From the NCBI GenBank assembly GCA_037042185.1, contig JAXQJY010000032.1, positions 2,356,001 to 2,420,000 on the forward strand: a DNA stretch of 64,000 nucleotides, in the 5' to 3' direction. This stretch comes from Sordariomycetes sp. S80-01Y. Lineage: Eukaryota > Ascomycota > Sordariomycetes. The translations under genes were made by a program, and so were the position numbers. Below the pieces are notes generated by a model. The model was not told the DNA's origin. It made no database searches and saw only the letters and a list, made by a program, of their open reading frames with translations. Below are positions 30,183 through 42,770 of the stretch, one piece after another. Each line of letters begins with the position of its first letter. The first letter of the stretch is position 1.

Positions 30183-33100
30183 AAAGTTGGCGAGTTGATT
30201 ATTGCTTAAGCATTGCATTTGGCGTTTGGATAGGCAGGCGTACGGAAAACAGGGTCTGGTCAGACCCAAAACGGCATCGAAAACTCCAGCTCCCACTCCT
30301 AAATCGACGAGCGCTCACCACCACGACAGCCACCGCGCGCAAGCTCTAGAAGGGCTTGAACCAGCGTCGGCTTTTCAGTCTTTTCACCTCTTTCCTCTTG
30401 TCATGTTCGACATCTTCGCTTACGAAGTCACGTCACATCCCCGATAATGTCTTTCTATCATCTTTCCTCTCACCAACCCGTGTACATACACACACCACGC
30501 ACAGGCGTTGCACGCTTCGAGTCTCTTTCATCTTTGTACATTATACTTCTACTGCCCCAGCAACCCGATCGGGTTGACTGGCGGACAACGGTTCTCATGC
30601 GCTAGGTACGCATGGTTCGTTTCGAGAAGGGAAGCGGCCGTGGAGGGCAGGGGTAGGGATTACTCGGAGATGGTTGGACTTTTGTTGTTGTTTCTTTTGG
30701 AAGGCTGAAGATGCGGACTGCTATCTTGTGGAACTGCTTGCTGAGCTGAACATGGTAGCTTAATCTAAATGGAGATTATACCTTCGAATATGTGCCCCCC
30801 CGTCGTGTAATGCGTGGTGCCGTCTGCCACAATCCGTGCAGGCATACAATCGGCACACCACCCTCAGCTACAATAAGAAACCCCGGCTTCCTGAACAAGG
30901 TAAATGTGTTACAGCTTACAACCCTAGTCAGGCGCCTCGTGGGCGAAGGTTAGAGCGGAACCTTTGGGAGGCCACATTCCCATGATGCGCCGGGACGCCC
31001 AAGACTGGAATGCGATGGTCACACCCCCCATGCTCAGTGACACATGGCCCAGTATGGGCTTGTTGAATGCATCGCAATTACCAAGGTCTCCAGCACCGAG
31101 CCGACTGAACGGACGGCGGGACTGTAGACCTGCGAAGCTCCTTCGCGGCTAGGTATGGTGCCTTAATCACAGCGCGCGTGTGTCTAGCTAGGCCATTGGC
31201 GCGCATGGCACAACTGGAACATGCAGAACGCCTTCAAGCCCCAGCCGCAAACCCGCCGAGACATGACTCTGCGTGACATGCTGCAAAGGAACCACAAGCA
31301 CACATACCGCCTCGTCCTGCTCCTCCTGGGCAGAGGCAAGCAAGGCAAGGACCTGAGGCCCCCGCGAGCGAAGTTGGGCCGTTGGAGTGCCATGGCAGCC
31401 CGCCCCCCTGGCGCGCGCTGATCAGAGATCAACAGGCACTAGCCGTCCATCTCCCGCCCACGGCTCCAGATCGCCAACGCAGCAACGTTGGACTATCGAA
31501 AGCTTGTCTTTGCTGCTTGAGGAAATGTCGCGGAGCTGTCATGTCTTTGATATAGATTGGAGGAATTGATTAATTGACGAACAATGGGAGGATTCTCCTG
31601 TCTTGGAGTGTGGCTGCGCGGCTTGTGATTTAGGTCCCGCCTTGACGTCACGGCGTGTCTGAGTGTGTGATGGCTTTGCGACTCAGGCCAAGCTTTGCTT
31701 GGGTTACACCCTCTGACTTGGCATGACGGGCTGAAGGATTTCCGGGCTCGTGTTGACCTTTGGAGCGCTAATGGGCTCCGTACGTACGTACTGTAGCAAG
31801 ATGCGATCGAAGGGCGCTGAAGGCCGATTGAAACGTCCGGGCTTTTGGTGCGTCCTGTGACTGTAGAGGCCACGTACCGTACTGGCGATGGCTACCGTGC
31901 CTTGGGTGCATACCAGGTCGCATTCAATGGATAGTAAGATGACGCCTGCTGGCGATCACGGTGACCAAAAGCTCGCGCGTCTCAGCGCACAGGGCTTGCA
32001 TAGTGCATCCAGATGATGAAAGCGAGCTCCGTTTCCCATCGCGTCCCGAAGTTCGATGCCGTCAGTCTGCTGTCGCTAGTCTTTCAGCCCGCCCACTTCT
32101 CCAGGAGGCTCCAGGTTTCATTGCAAGTGGAAGCCCAGCACACGTATGCGTACTCCGTAGTGGGAGGGGGTGGGCAGTCGACTACCGAGGAAGGCTGCTA
32201 ACCACCACCACCTACTGTAATATCCGCAACGTCTCTGCCGGCCGCGTCCAGCTCGTCGCAACCTCTATGTCGCGATGCTTTGGGACGGGGGCCACTCGAT
32301 GCGTCACGCAGGGGTACCAGATGCGGCCTGTGTTCCCACACTCTAATGGGGCCCTGCAGTAATTAAAGAAATGAGAACAGAGGTCACGCCCAGATGTCCA
32401 ATTCCCATCTTGGGACGAAGCGTGGGCTCCTCTGCTTCTGACGAGGCCACGGCCAATTTGCAGGCCCTGTTCAGTGTGCTGGGTCCCTGGCGCGCTCTCA
32501 CCCACGAAGCTAAGCCCGTAATTAGCGACGTCCCCAGTGCGAGGCGGCGAAAGGGCTAGGGGTCATGGTTCCGCCTCACAGTGTGAGGCGGCTTAACGCC
32601 GACCTGTCGCCCGCAGTTTGGACCGCAAGTTGGATTGGGACTAGTCGGCGGCGCTGTGTATTCTGTAGGGCCCGCCAACGGAGGGAAACGTGTGGAGGTT
32701 GGGACTAGTGTGAGCCGCGAGTAGTGAGCTCCGTGTTAGTGCTGGGCTTCGGCATGGATACGAAGGACGCATCCTCCTCATGCAGAGGTCGGCAGGCGGC
32801 CAGGAGATGGCGATGGTGCTTCAAGAAGATGCCGTGGTTGAGGTCGAGGTCACAGTCAAAGATGAAGTGAGAATGGAGGTCCAAGAAGGCTACAACTCAT
32901 CTTGGCGGTGCTGTTGAGGTACCTTACCGGAGACTCTACAAAGTAGAGCACAGGTCCAAGGCTTCGACTGTTGCGAGCTGCTAGCCCAGAACACCCGCCG
33001 AGTTCATCCTCAGCAAACACCACCAGTCGGAGTAGGTAGACCTCACGGATGGACCATTCAGGAAACAAGAGGGCCTCTGTCCTCCCTACCCTCCTCACTA

Positions 33101-35801
33101 CCGCTAGGTTGCTCGAGTCAGTCAGTCTGCGAAGCCATCCAACAAAACTTCCCTCGCGCGGTCCCCCGGGTCTAGCAGATAACCACCCGCCGCGCCACGA
33201 GCACCTCTATCTTGGTGCGGCTTCGACGACCGCTGCTGACGCCGCCGACCTGTCTTGAGGCCACTGGCACCCAGACGCTGCTCACCGACGGGTCAATTAC
33301 ACAGCGATAGTGACAGACCGCGACCTATAGGGCGGCTGTCGCATCTCGTCGAGGAGTGCACAGAACAAGACATCCCTGCAACGAGAAATCTTGGCTTTCC
33401 TGGGGAGCATGATGACGAAGGCTGGGCGCACCAGCAACGCATCCAGCCGCGCCGTAACGACGATGGCTCGACATGTTGTTGGATGGATTGCTGCTGCGAG
33501 CTCTGTCCACCGACGTAAGAAAAGTGATGCAAGTTGCGCGCTGCGAAGCCGACAGGGCGACCGAGATGATTTGCCAGGTTTCCCACGGGGAGGGGGCAAA
33601 TTGAAGACGAATGCGTGACGAGGCCAGCGATGGCGGTCGGAGCCTCTCTGCGTCCCTGAATGGCTTCAGCTTCAAGTTGCTGGTGCTGCTGGTGCTGGTG
33701 CTGCCTGTCTCAATTCCTTCTTGATGCGCTGCTGAGCCGTTCAGGAAGCTGCTCGGCCGGGCCACGGCGACAACGCACGGCTGGGTTGGTCTGTGTCTCT
33801 GTTTCCAATCGCATCGTGTCGTCAATGCGCCAAAAGGACCTACAACTCCGACTCATACTCCGACTCCCAGCACCTCGTACCTTACCTTACGTCAGGGGGC
33901 TTTTGGGACGACGCCAGGGCGTCGACGGCGCAATTTATCCAGAGTCAATTCACACTGCAGCGCCACCAGGAACAGCAGCTTCCACCCACGCCATATCGTC
34001 CATGCTGAATGCTGCGAACCCATCAATGATGGCAGGGTTCTTGAGAGTGCGTGCCTCCTCCAAACGAGGCGTCGTTACGGCCTCGCTGTTGTGTCCCCCT
34101 AGCGCCGATTGGAAGTTCTCAACAGCGGACGAGCCGACTGGCGATGTACTCTGTATCTTATTTGCCTCCCCTTGGGCCCTAAGGCCCCCCCCCCCTCGAG
34201 GAACAAGGATGGTTTCGAGGGTCGGCCCACCATCGGAGGTCGCTCGTCGCTCGATCAGAGACGGCGATTTGCAGGAGGAAAGGCGTCACTGCCAACGGCG
34301 AAGAGATAACCTCGCCGCTGTCACCTGTGCCTGAGCAGGCAGCGGTGGCCTAGGTTTATTTGGGTGGCGCGCTGACGGACAGAGTCTCTGGCAGTCCCTG
34401 CATGGGCTGGCTGAGCGCCCACCGCAGGCCAAGCAATAAACCCCAAGCCAGCTATTTCAAGTGCCGGGTGATCTTTTGATTTGGCGATGCGCCTCAGGCT
34501 CAGTCTCCATCGTCATGACCGCAAGCTTATCGCCGTCGGGATCATTGGGTCAGTCCAGTGGGATGTTATCTGATTTGGTTTGACATCCGGCTCAATCTGA
34601 TGCTGGCTGGCACTTATGCCTCGGAGCAGCAGCAGCAGCAGAAAAAGGGCTCCAGCAGCTACTCAGTCACCCGGCAGTGCCAGCGCCAGCGCGAGTGCCA
34701 GTGCCAGTGCCAGTGCCAGTGGCCTTTCACCTCTTCGCAAACCCCCCACCTCCTACGCCAACCCCATCGTCTTCCCCCTACTAGCTCTGATCCCTGACCC
34801 CTGATCCCAGGCGCTCTTTAGTGCCTTTCCGGGTGGGCTATCTCCACCCCTCCAGCCGGGCCCACACTGTCTGCTCACTGTCGACATCATCGCAGTTGTC
34901 GCTGCCCTTGAGTGGCTCCTCGTCGAGCGGCGGACGGTGTTGGCACAGTCCGAGGGCGTCGGGTGGTGCTGGACCCTGCCGGCACTTGGGACATTATTGA
35001 TCTCTGGGCCAAGCCGTCAAGGCTTCAACATGGACTTGACGTGGACAGGTGCATCTGTCGACACCAGCCCACCGCAGTTGGACGCGCAAGCGGCGCAAGC
35101 GATCCAGCGCAGGTTCCGGTGCTTCATCATGTTGGTCTGTCCCGAGACAGCGACCTCATCCTGCCAGCGACTCAGGGGTTCAGGCCTCTCCCGCACCGAG
35201 TACAGGAGGGCCGTATCTACACAGTACATGGCACACGTACCGGCTGGCGCTACCTCATCATAGCACCGACCCTTGTCGCTGCGGCCTTCGCGAAAGGGAT
35301 ATCGCTCTGCCGATCGCTTGCGCTCGCTCTCAAGGGACGGGGAAGTCTGCACTGGCCACCCGCTGTCCATTCGTCCACTCGCCCTCTCGCCCACACATCC
35401 TCTGGGACTCGCTAAGTTGACGCACGTCAATTCAAGGCCCCCCCCCCCAAACTCCCAAGTCTGGGCACTTAAGACTTCGCTGATCCCACCTCTGTCCTTC
35501 ACAAAAGTCTTGGTTCTTGGTTGTTTACTCTGTCCGACCGACTACTACCAATAACTTCCAACAGTCAAGCTCAGGCTCAGGCACACTTGCTTGCTTACAG
35601 TTTCCATCCTTGACACTCGACACGGGATCTTGTCTCTCAACCTGTGCTACCGGCTTGGCTTTTCCTTCCTGTCGGGTTCCCGCATCTGATCAACAAGACC
35701 TCACACACCTCTTCAACCCCCATTTCTTGGCTTCGAGCCTCTCCCTCCACATACACATACCATATATACACCTTCTCACACATCCCTCGGATACACACAC
35801 C
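30183..35801. other. 5.6-kb gene-free region upstream of the zinc-finger gene
   Basis: No family-like coding sequence on either strand. Many open frames of 60-220 codons overlap in several frames, as expected for GC-rich noncoding DNA (for example 33660-34334, plus strand). It contains homopolymer C runs (about 34183-34195 and 35437-35449), a hexamer repeat near 34674 and, in the last 400 nt or so, a CT-rich leader. Most likely the long promoter and 5' UTR of the transcription factor gene, perhaps with noncoding transcripts. Confidence 0.55.
34674..34722. repeat. Hexanucleotide tandem repeat (CAGTGC)n with CAGCGC variants
   Basis: About eight units, preceded at about 34626-34641 by a short CAG run. 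Not in a supported gene. Confidence 0.75.
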
Positions 35802-36956
35802 ATGACCATGACCCTCGACACGTCGCAGCAGCGTTTCGGGCCCGGCATGAGTCTCGACTACCAACAGCACAGCAGCTCGCCTGCCTTCACCAACCCGTGG
35901 CCCTCATCATCGTCGCCTCCTCAGTCCGCACCATCAGCAGGCATGTTCGTTGGCAGCCAGCAACCGGGAGCGCCATTGAACCCGAGCATGATGGCTAGCA
36001 AGCCTCAGCCCCCCAGGCCGAGCGGTGGCTCATATGGTTCCATGCCCGCTACCTCTGGCGCCGACATGATGAGCATGAGCCGCGCCGTACCACCAACCTC
36101 AGTTCCCTACGGCAACCCAGCGTACACGGCTTCGGCCTCTCCCGTCAACAACCAATTCGCCAGCTCGGCACCGGCTGGATACGATGGCCTTGGCTATGCT
36201 CCCGCGCCGTCAGTGCGCCCGGGATTCGGCATGGAAGATCGCAAGTACAACCCTACTGAGTAAGTCATCCTTAACATTGTCGTCGTATATCCGTACCCAT
36301 GTACTAATCTGTGCCATAGTGGCCTTCACCATCAACACGACAACGAGAGGAGGGGATTCGCCGATGCCCTTGATGCCAGCCACGGCATGCTCGCCATGAG
36401 CCAGGAAACTCCCAGGAACATCTACGGTCCTCGCAGCGATCGATCATCCGTTGACTCGTACGGTTTCCCTTCGACACACTCGACCAGCTCGTCCATCTCG
36501 TCAAGCGGCAACTTCAGCTCCTACTACGGCGACTCAGTCAGCGACTACTCGACGGCAGGCTCGGATATCGAGTCCGTCAACTCGAGGACACTGCCGCGTC
36601 CCGCAGGATTGATGACTGCTCAGATGCCTCCGGCTCCTCAATCGATGATGGGCCAGTTCAGCTCCAAGGTCTCTTCAAGCACCCAAAAGAAGCACAAGTG
36701 CAAGGTGTGCGACAAGCGCTTCACCCGCCCCAGCTCGTTGCAAACCCACATGTACAGCCACACCGGCGAGAAGCGTAAGTTCCCCAACCCTGGTGTCTTG
36801 GCATTGAATTAAAACTAACCCGGTGCAGCGTTTGCTTGCGAAGTTGAGGGCTGCGGACGTCACTTTTCCGTCGTCTCCAACCTGCGTCGTCATCGCAAGG
36901 TGCACAGGGGCGAGGCTCGCTCAGAGGCTGGCTCCGAGGACCACCAGTCCGATTAA
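35802..36956 (+). CDS. C2H2 zinc-finger transcription factor, FlbC-like
   Basis: Proposed CDS is join(35802..36259,36320..36774,36829..36956), 346 residues. The first 230 residues or so are low-complexity (Ser, Pro, Gln, Met, Gly), as in activation regions. Two C2H2 fingers sit near the C-terminus: CKVCDKRFTRPSSLQTHMYSH, given here as CKVCDKRF...H...H, and CEVEGCGRHFSVVSNLRRHR-type. The linker is HTGEKPF, and intron 2 splits the codon of its Pro. The pair and its C-terminal position resemble FlbC, an activator of asexual development in Aspergillus; other two-finger factors are possible. Introns (60 and 54 nt) have branch sites TACTAAT and ACTAAC. Very long noncoding flanks on both sides suggest complex regulation. 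Confidence 0.85.
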
Positions 36957-38082
36957 GCTGCCAAGACGCGGCTATGCAATTGTACATTTATGAAGCGGTG
37001 CCTCGCATGGACGAGCGGCAAACACCCTATGGTGGTGGTTTTTCAATTCCCCCCCTACGACAAAAATTTCGCCGACGCTGGAAACGTCTGGCGTACCACG
37101 ACCATCGTAACGCAACGATGAAAGATGGCATCTTATCCATATAATTTCCGCCCGGACACGAACTTGTTTTTTTTCTTCCCGCCAGACATTGAAAACATCA
37201 TGCGACGACGCACGGCATAGAGAGGAAATGGCACAGAGGGCGCAAAGCCCGGCGGCGGAGAAATTGAGACGGGTGGCGCTTTTAGCCTGATTTCCCTTTT
37301 CGACAACACTGGTTCGGTCGGTCAACTTGGGATCGATTCAAAACCATTCTCACGACTTGGCACGTTCGGGAGGGCAGGGAGGATATTTTTGGCGGGACAT
37401 CTGACGGGCGATATACCCTAGCAACAATGGCGTTTGTGGAGTTTGGGATTTGAGCAGCGGTGGCGGCAGAACTGGCCCGCCGCAAAAGGAGGGTTTCGCT
37501 ATTATTATTTTTTTTACCGCCTCGCGCACTCGGACGGGAGGCGTGGTGGCGTTGTACTAGTATCACTTCATGACATAGTGACGTTATACCCCGAACATGG
37601 ATGAAGGCTTGACAGAAGGCCATATCTTTGGAACTTTCCCATGCCATTGCTTCTTTTAGGTGAAACATGTGACGTCTACAGCATTTTGCGCACGACAGTT
37701 GGGATTGGCCTCGAGCCGCAGCATCTGAGACAGGTCTGACAGGTATAGCGACACGGTTATACAGCGTATATCGAGATGCCTGCGCGCCAGTCTCGGTCGT
37801 GAATGTCGGGCGATTCCTGAAGCGGCAGTCGCGGAGAGGGCATACCTCACCGCAAGAGGGCATGCTCTTCATCCTCGCCGGTGACCTCCCTCCCTCCCTC
37901 CCCTCTCGCGGCTGCAATGCAGAATCTTCGACGACACGCAGCCGCACGCTCACTGGCAGCAGCAATCGTGTCCGCATCGAGCTAAGGCCCTGATGGTCCT
38001 CCTTCCGGATACAAGAGGGACAGCCTCTCGCAGGCCGCGCAAGCAGCGGATGCGCCGATTGGACTTTTGGAGTGGCCCCCCC

Positions 38083-38113
38083 AATCCATCCATCCATCAT
38101 CCATCCATCCAAT
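38083..38113. repeat. CCAT tetranucleotide repeat
   Basis: About seven CCAT units with one imperfection, between two C runs. Confidence 0.75.
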
Positions 38114-40014
38114 CCCCCCCAACCCTAGGCGGAAGCGGGTGGGGAGGAGGTTGCAGGGCACGACGACGGGTGATCACTTTCCCGAGGGAGAAATGACCTG
38201 GTCGTTTCAGAAATTGCGCATCATTTCCGCTCGGGGACTCGGACCCCATAGGACGGGTGTTGTCAAGACCGGACAAGCTTTGTGGGGCGACAGGGGTTGC
38301 TGGATTTTTATCATTTCAGTATCCTCTTTGCGGATTTCGAGAGGTGAGGGGGGGTTGGACGGCGGGTTGGGCTAATATCCGGCAGCAAGGAACGGAAGAC
38401 CTTAGCGAAAGAGGATGGCCATTTTCGACACTGTGGCCTCCCATTTGCGGGAATGGCTGGTGTTCTTGGTCCGTTATCCTGATCAGATACCTTCGGCTGG
38501 AGTAGCCGCGTGTGCCTGGTTGCTGCTGACCGCCAGTCTCCAGCGCGGCACGGAGTCAGCAGTCTTACTGGAGAAAAAAGGATGTTCGTCCGTCCATTTT
38601 CTACGGACACCTCAGTGGCGCGAGCTTGCGTACTTCCGGGGGGGGGGAAGAGATGAGGTTTGGTGGCCAATCTGCCTGCTGCTGCCGCCAGGGATATGGA
38701 GGTACACGGCGTTTCACCCTCGGGGTGGGTGAAGAGGCAAAAAAGGTACGGCAAGGCGAGTCAACCGAGAGGCCTCTCGAAGGACACGAACGAGGCTGAA
38801 TGTGGTTTCGCGACGTCGAGAAGGAGCAGCGCCAAGGTTGAGCGGTGGTTGAAATAAAGCTTGCCCAGCATCTCCAGATCGTCAAATCGATTGTCGGTGC
38901 CAGGGTCGATCTGCCCTCTTGGCAAGGGGGGCGGGAGGGGGGGAAAGCGTGGCAGATTCGACGGGCGCGGTCGCGGCATTGGATCTTGGCGGCAAAGCTT
39001 GACCACGGACAAGCCTCGCTCGAGGGCATTGACAGCCGCAGACTCGGATCTGGCCCCGGATCTCATCTCACGATCGCATGTGCGTGCCAACGTGCCCAGA
39101 CGGGATCGTCAACGGGTTTTGCGTCGTCTTTTCTTCCTCCCCTTCCGCATTCGCCTGGCATGCCGTGGTCGTTCCTCGGCACTGGCAATCCGACCACCAA
39201 CAGCTGGGCCCGGGGACCGCATCGCATCTGCCACTGGGGACTCCGTAGTGGTTAGTGGTGAGGGACTTGGAGTTGCGCTGGCAACCCAAGTAAGCTACCC
39301 AATTGCTAAGGCACGCACCGCCGAGGCTGCTCCAGCCATGGAACATGGAACCTGGGAAAGCACTGCACCCACTTCGCAGCGGCGAGCCGTCCGGCGCGAG
39401 TCGCACCAGTTCATCCTGGTTTCTGACCGGCTGCCTCTCCCGATCCCAGCAGCGATGCCACTGCAGTAACCGCCTGAGGTATGTTTCCGCCCCTCATCCT
39501 GGTCAAGGAGAAACATGGGCGGAATGACGTCCGCCTACATCGCGAACGTGGCTCAGAAGGGGAGGAGGAGGCGACAACTTCGATCCTGCCAGCCGCCGGG
39601 CCTCAAAACGAAGCGCACGGACGGAGTAGCGCGCTTCCAGAAATCCCCGGGCCTGAGCACACGCGCAATTGAACCCGCTAATTACATTGAAGGTCGGAAC
39701 GCCACATCTGGCGCTGGCGCTGGCGCTGGCGGTGTGTGGTGTGTGGGTGGTGCGACTCGAGCGGCTTAATTAGTATGCGTAGCGGTCGCAAAGCCGCCAG
39801 CGGTGGTACCTTTTGGATTTTCAGGGTCCTTCTGTTTGGAGGGCCGACGGAGTGCTGCCTCGCCGAATTGGCTGATTGGCCGTCGACCTCCCCGTCCGCA
39901 CTGTCCCTCCCCAGCCCGGCACTGCAGTGGCGTCAGTTGGTGGCGCTAGAAGAGAAGCCGAGTGGAATTTGCATGGTCTCCGTGGACTTGTTCTGGTGTT
40001 GTGCCACATCGCCT

Positions 40015-40094
40015 GTAGCAGCAGCAGCAGCAGCAGCAGCAATAGCAGCAATAGCAGCAATAGCAGCAATAGCAGCAATGGCAGCAATGGCAGT
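40015..40094. repeat. CAG trinucleotide run passing into a 9-bp CAATAGCAG repeat
   Basis: Eight or so CAG/GCA units are followed by about six units of a 9-bp variant (GCAATAGCA, later GCAATGGCA). Readable as Ala/Ile or Ser/Asn runs in different frames, but no gene is supported here. Confidence 0.85.
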
Positions 40095-41353
40095 CGCCGC
40101 CCCCGATGGCGATGGAAACAACGCGTCTGATGTCCCGCGACGAGATCCATGACTGGCCAGGCGCTCTCCCGCATAGCGCGGCCAGTCCGAGTCAGGATGG
40201 CCAGAAATACAGTGCCGCCAACACCTATGCGTAGCGGACTGCAAACGACCCCAGCCAGCACCTCAGCGGCGCCAACGCTGCTGCCAGTGGCTCCCGCGTG
40301 ACGTCAACGGCTGCGGGTCTCAGAAAGCCACCCTCACTGAGACCGTGACCGCGCTCGCAGAGGCGCGCAGGGGGGGCACGTCATTTTCATCTCCGCCATT
40401 GGGCATCAGAGCCCCGGGAGCGGGGCCATCAGAGACGCCAGCAGGGGGAGCCTGCATTGCTACGGGGCACGCATAGTAGAGGGTGTGCCTGTAGCGATCC
40501 CGTCGTCCCTCTCTCGCCCAGCACATCGTCGCGGGAGATTGGGTGGGAGTGAGTTCTTTGGGCTGCCAGGCTAAAAAGTTCGTCTCTCTTGATATGCTGG
40601 ATGACGACGTCAGTGCGAGGATAGGGGGTCGGCTGGTCCTTAACTCGGCCGAAGCAGGACAGCGACGACGATACCGAAGTTTGGGTCCGTTCGCTGACAT
40701 GTGCATCGAGAAAGGCGACGACGGGACGCTGGAAGTGACAGACTGGCAGCTTGCTGTTGATCTTGTCAGGCGATCTTCGCTCGTCCACGTGCAGAGAGGC
40801 TGCTAATTATCCCACAAGTCCACGAGTTCACGACGGCGCAGAGGCACACGGCTGGCAGCAGCTGGCAGCAACTGGATCCCTTTTTTACCTCACTTACTTC
40901 GTAGGCACCCAAAAAGCTCCCCAGCACGCTGGGTGCGCACAGTGTCGTCCCCACCAGCCGCTACATATCGAGCACGAAGTACCAGCACAGTGCTCGACTC
41001 CTATTAGCCTCTCCCTCCTCCTCCCTGCTGCCCCTGGAACCATGTCCTCAGCCCGCCGAAACGACTGGTCGGCTTCTCTTCCTCAGACCTGTGCGGGCAT
41101 CGCTGCCACTGGCGAAGCTGTTTCCCTCTCCAGACTGGTGAGGCAGACGGGTGATACGATGATACAAGGCGCTGGGTACCTAGCGCCAGGCCATCTCATC
41201 TCCCCGCCGTCCAGCGGCGTGGCCAGTCGACCCGGGAATCACGCTTTCGGTGATGATCTTGCTCCTGATAGCGATGCTGGCTCTTCCAGGAACCCTTCCA
41301 AGGGGTCTTCGATTGCAGGAGATCGTCTTCAACTGCCGGAGGATTTCCACGGC

Positions 41354-41373
41354 TGCCATGGCATGCCATGGCA
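41354..41373. repeat. 20-bp perfect palindrome
   Basis: Centred on CCATGGCATGCCATGG and extended by two bases on each side; followed directly by further GGCATG units. Confidence 0.8.
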
Positions 41374-42770
41374 TGGCATGTCTTGTCAAGCTGTCACCAA
41401 AAAGCTTGTCTCTCTCGAGTCCCGAGGGAGAGGCTTCCTTCGTTCCATTCTCCCCCCCTCCCCCCTCCCCATGCGGCCGCCATCATGTCTCCAACGGACA
41501 GGGCGGCGGTGACTGTAGTTAATCTAAGTACGTGCTTCATCACTGGTGAGCGTCTTCTGTCCCTGAGTGGCCCTCTCTGTTTTGTTTGGTCCCCGTGTTT
41601 ACGTGACATTGCCACCGACGTGGTCCGGCGCCCGGGGGCGTCTCCTCATCCTCTGCTAGTCTACTCTAGTCGGTCAGGCTACAGAACGCTGCGGTGCCCT
41701 CATGTGGTCGTGCAGCGGCGACCAACCCCAAGGCATCCTGACCCAAGGCCAGTGCTACGCTCTGGCGCACCTCTTCGTACCCCTTCGGGATTGTCCGCCA
41801 CCTCCTCTTTTTCGATGGGAGGGAGAGGGGGGATCGAGCACGGCTATCTCCACGACCGGAGCACTTTTCGATCATTCCTGTCCATCTGGCATCCCGCCCT
41901 CCCAGCTTACATACTGGGCAGTAGTCATGTTACATCCAGGCTTGCGTGGCTTGCTCGGCGATTCAAAAAGGGCCCCATGTAGACGGACACGGGGTGCGTT
42001 GCAGAGGCTCAAAAAGCAAAAAGAATGCTGGTAGGGCCGTATCTAGTCAGCCAGACCGCCGGTGCTGCCACCCCGTATTATCATACGTAAACCGTCCTTC
42101 CCCTTCTCTGTGCGCAGCGGGCATCCCGGCGTACGAACGAGCTCCTGTGGGACCACGACGCGCACTGCCCTCTCTGCTACATGTAAAGAAGGAGGCGTGG
42201 AAGCTGCCTCCTCCTACTCCTCCTCCGAGACCATGACGGAAGTTCGGCCGCAAGTGCTCGTTCTGCCGGAGCCCTCATCATGGTCCGTAGTAAGGGTGGA
42301 CTGACGTCCGCCCGACTTTGCTCCGTTCGGTGGTGGAACACCGCGCTCGCTTGGGGACGCCGTCGTCGTCACATGGCTCCTCAGCTAGCTTCCCGGTGTT
42401 GGAGGGCGTGGCTTGCGTTCCCGCTTCCCGCTGTCCCCCTCGTTGCAAAAGGACCTGTCAGAAATGCCATGCCGGCCCTTGTTGCTCCGACTCAGCGTCA
42501 CCGACGCGGCGACGGAAGCTTGGAGAACGGCGTAAAGTCAATCTCATGGGCCTTGTGTGAGCTTGGAATCCTAGGAGGCTGGACTGTTGCCTCGGTACGG
42601 GGATGAACATGATGGTTGACGCAATGCCTGTTTCTTGTATTACCTGTAGAACGCCTTTTGAACATGCTATCAACTCATTCTGCCAACAATTAAAAAAGCC
42701 CTCGCCATATGATTCCCCCCTGCCCACTCTAAATCCCAAGAAACCCCTAATCGTATCAACACAGCCCTTC

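Larger units (their letters stand above)
36957..42770. other. 5.8-kb gene-free region downstream of the zinc-finger gene
   Basis: Nothing family-like on either strand. The longest open frames (37282-38112 minus, 276 codons; 40751-41512 plus, 253 codons) have no domain, biased low-complexity composition and no splice support. Contains a CCAT repeat (38083-38113), a CAG/CAATAG repeat (40015-40094), a 20-bp palindrome (41354-41373) and G or C homopolymers. SF3B1 lies tail-first at the right edge, so this region is bounded by two 3' ends and only partly explained as promoter. Confidence 0.5.

Noticed and set aside
33660-34334. 224-codon open frame, plus strand, upstream of the zinc-finger gene
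   Set aside because: Begins in a repetitive CTGGTG stretch, Arg-rich, with overlapping frames in other phases; no family resemblance.
37282-38112. 276-codon open frame, minus strand, downstream of the zinc-finger gene
   Set aside because: No domain, biased Arg/Ser composition, starts in the CCAT repeat, and no splice or family support; expected by chance in GC-rich DNA.
40751-41512. 253-codon open frame, plus strand
   Set aside because: Runs through the palindrome and C-rich tracts, no recognisable family, poor codon use.
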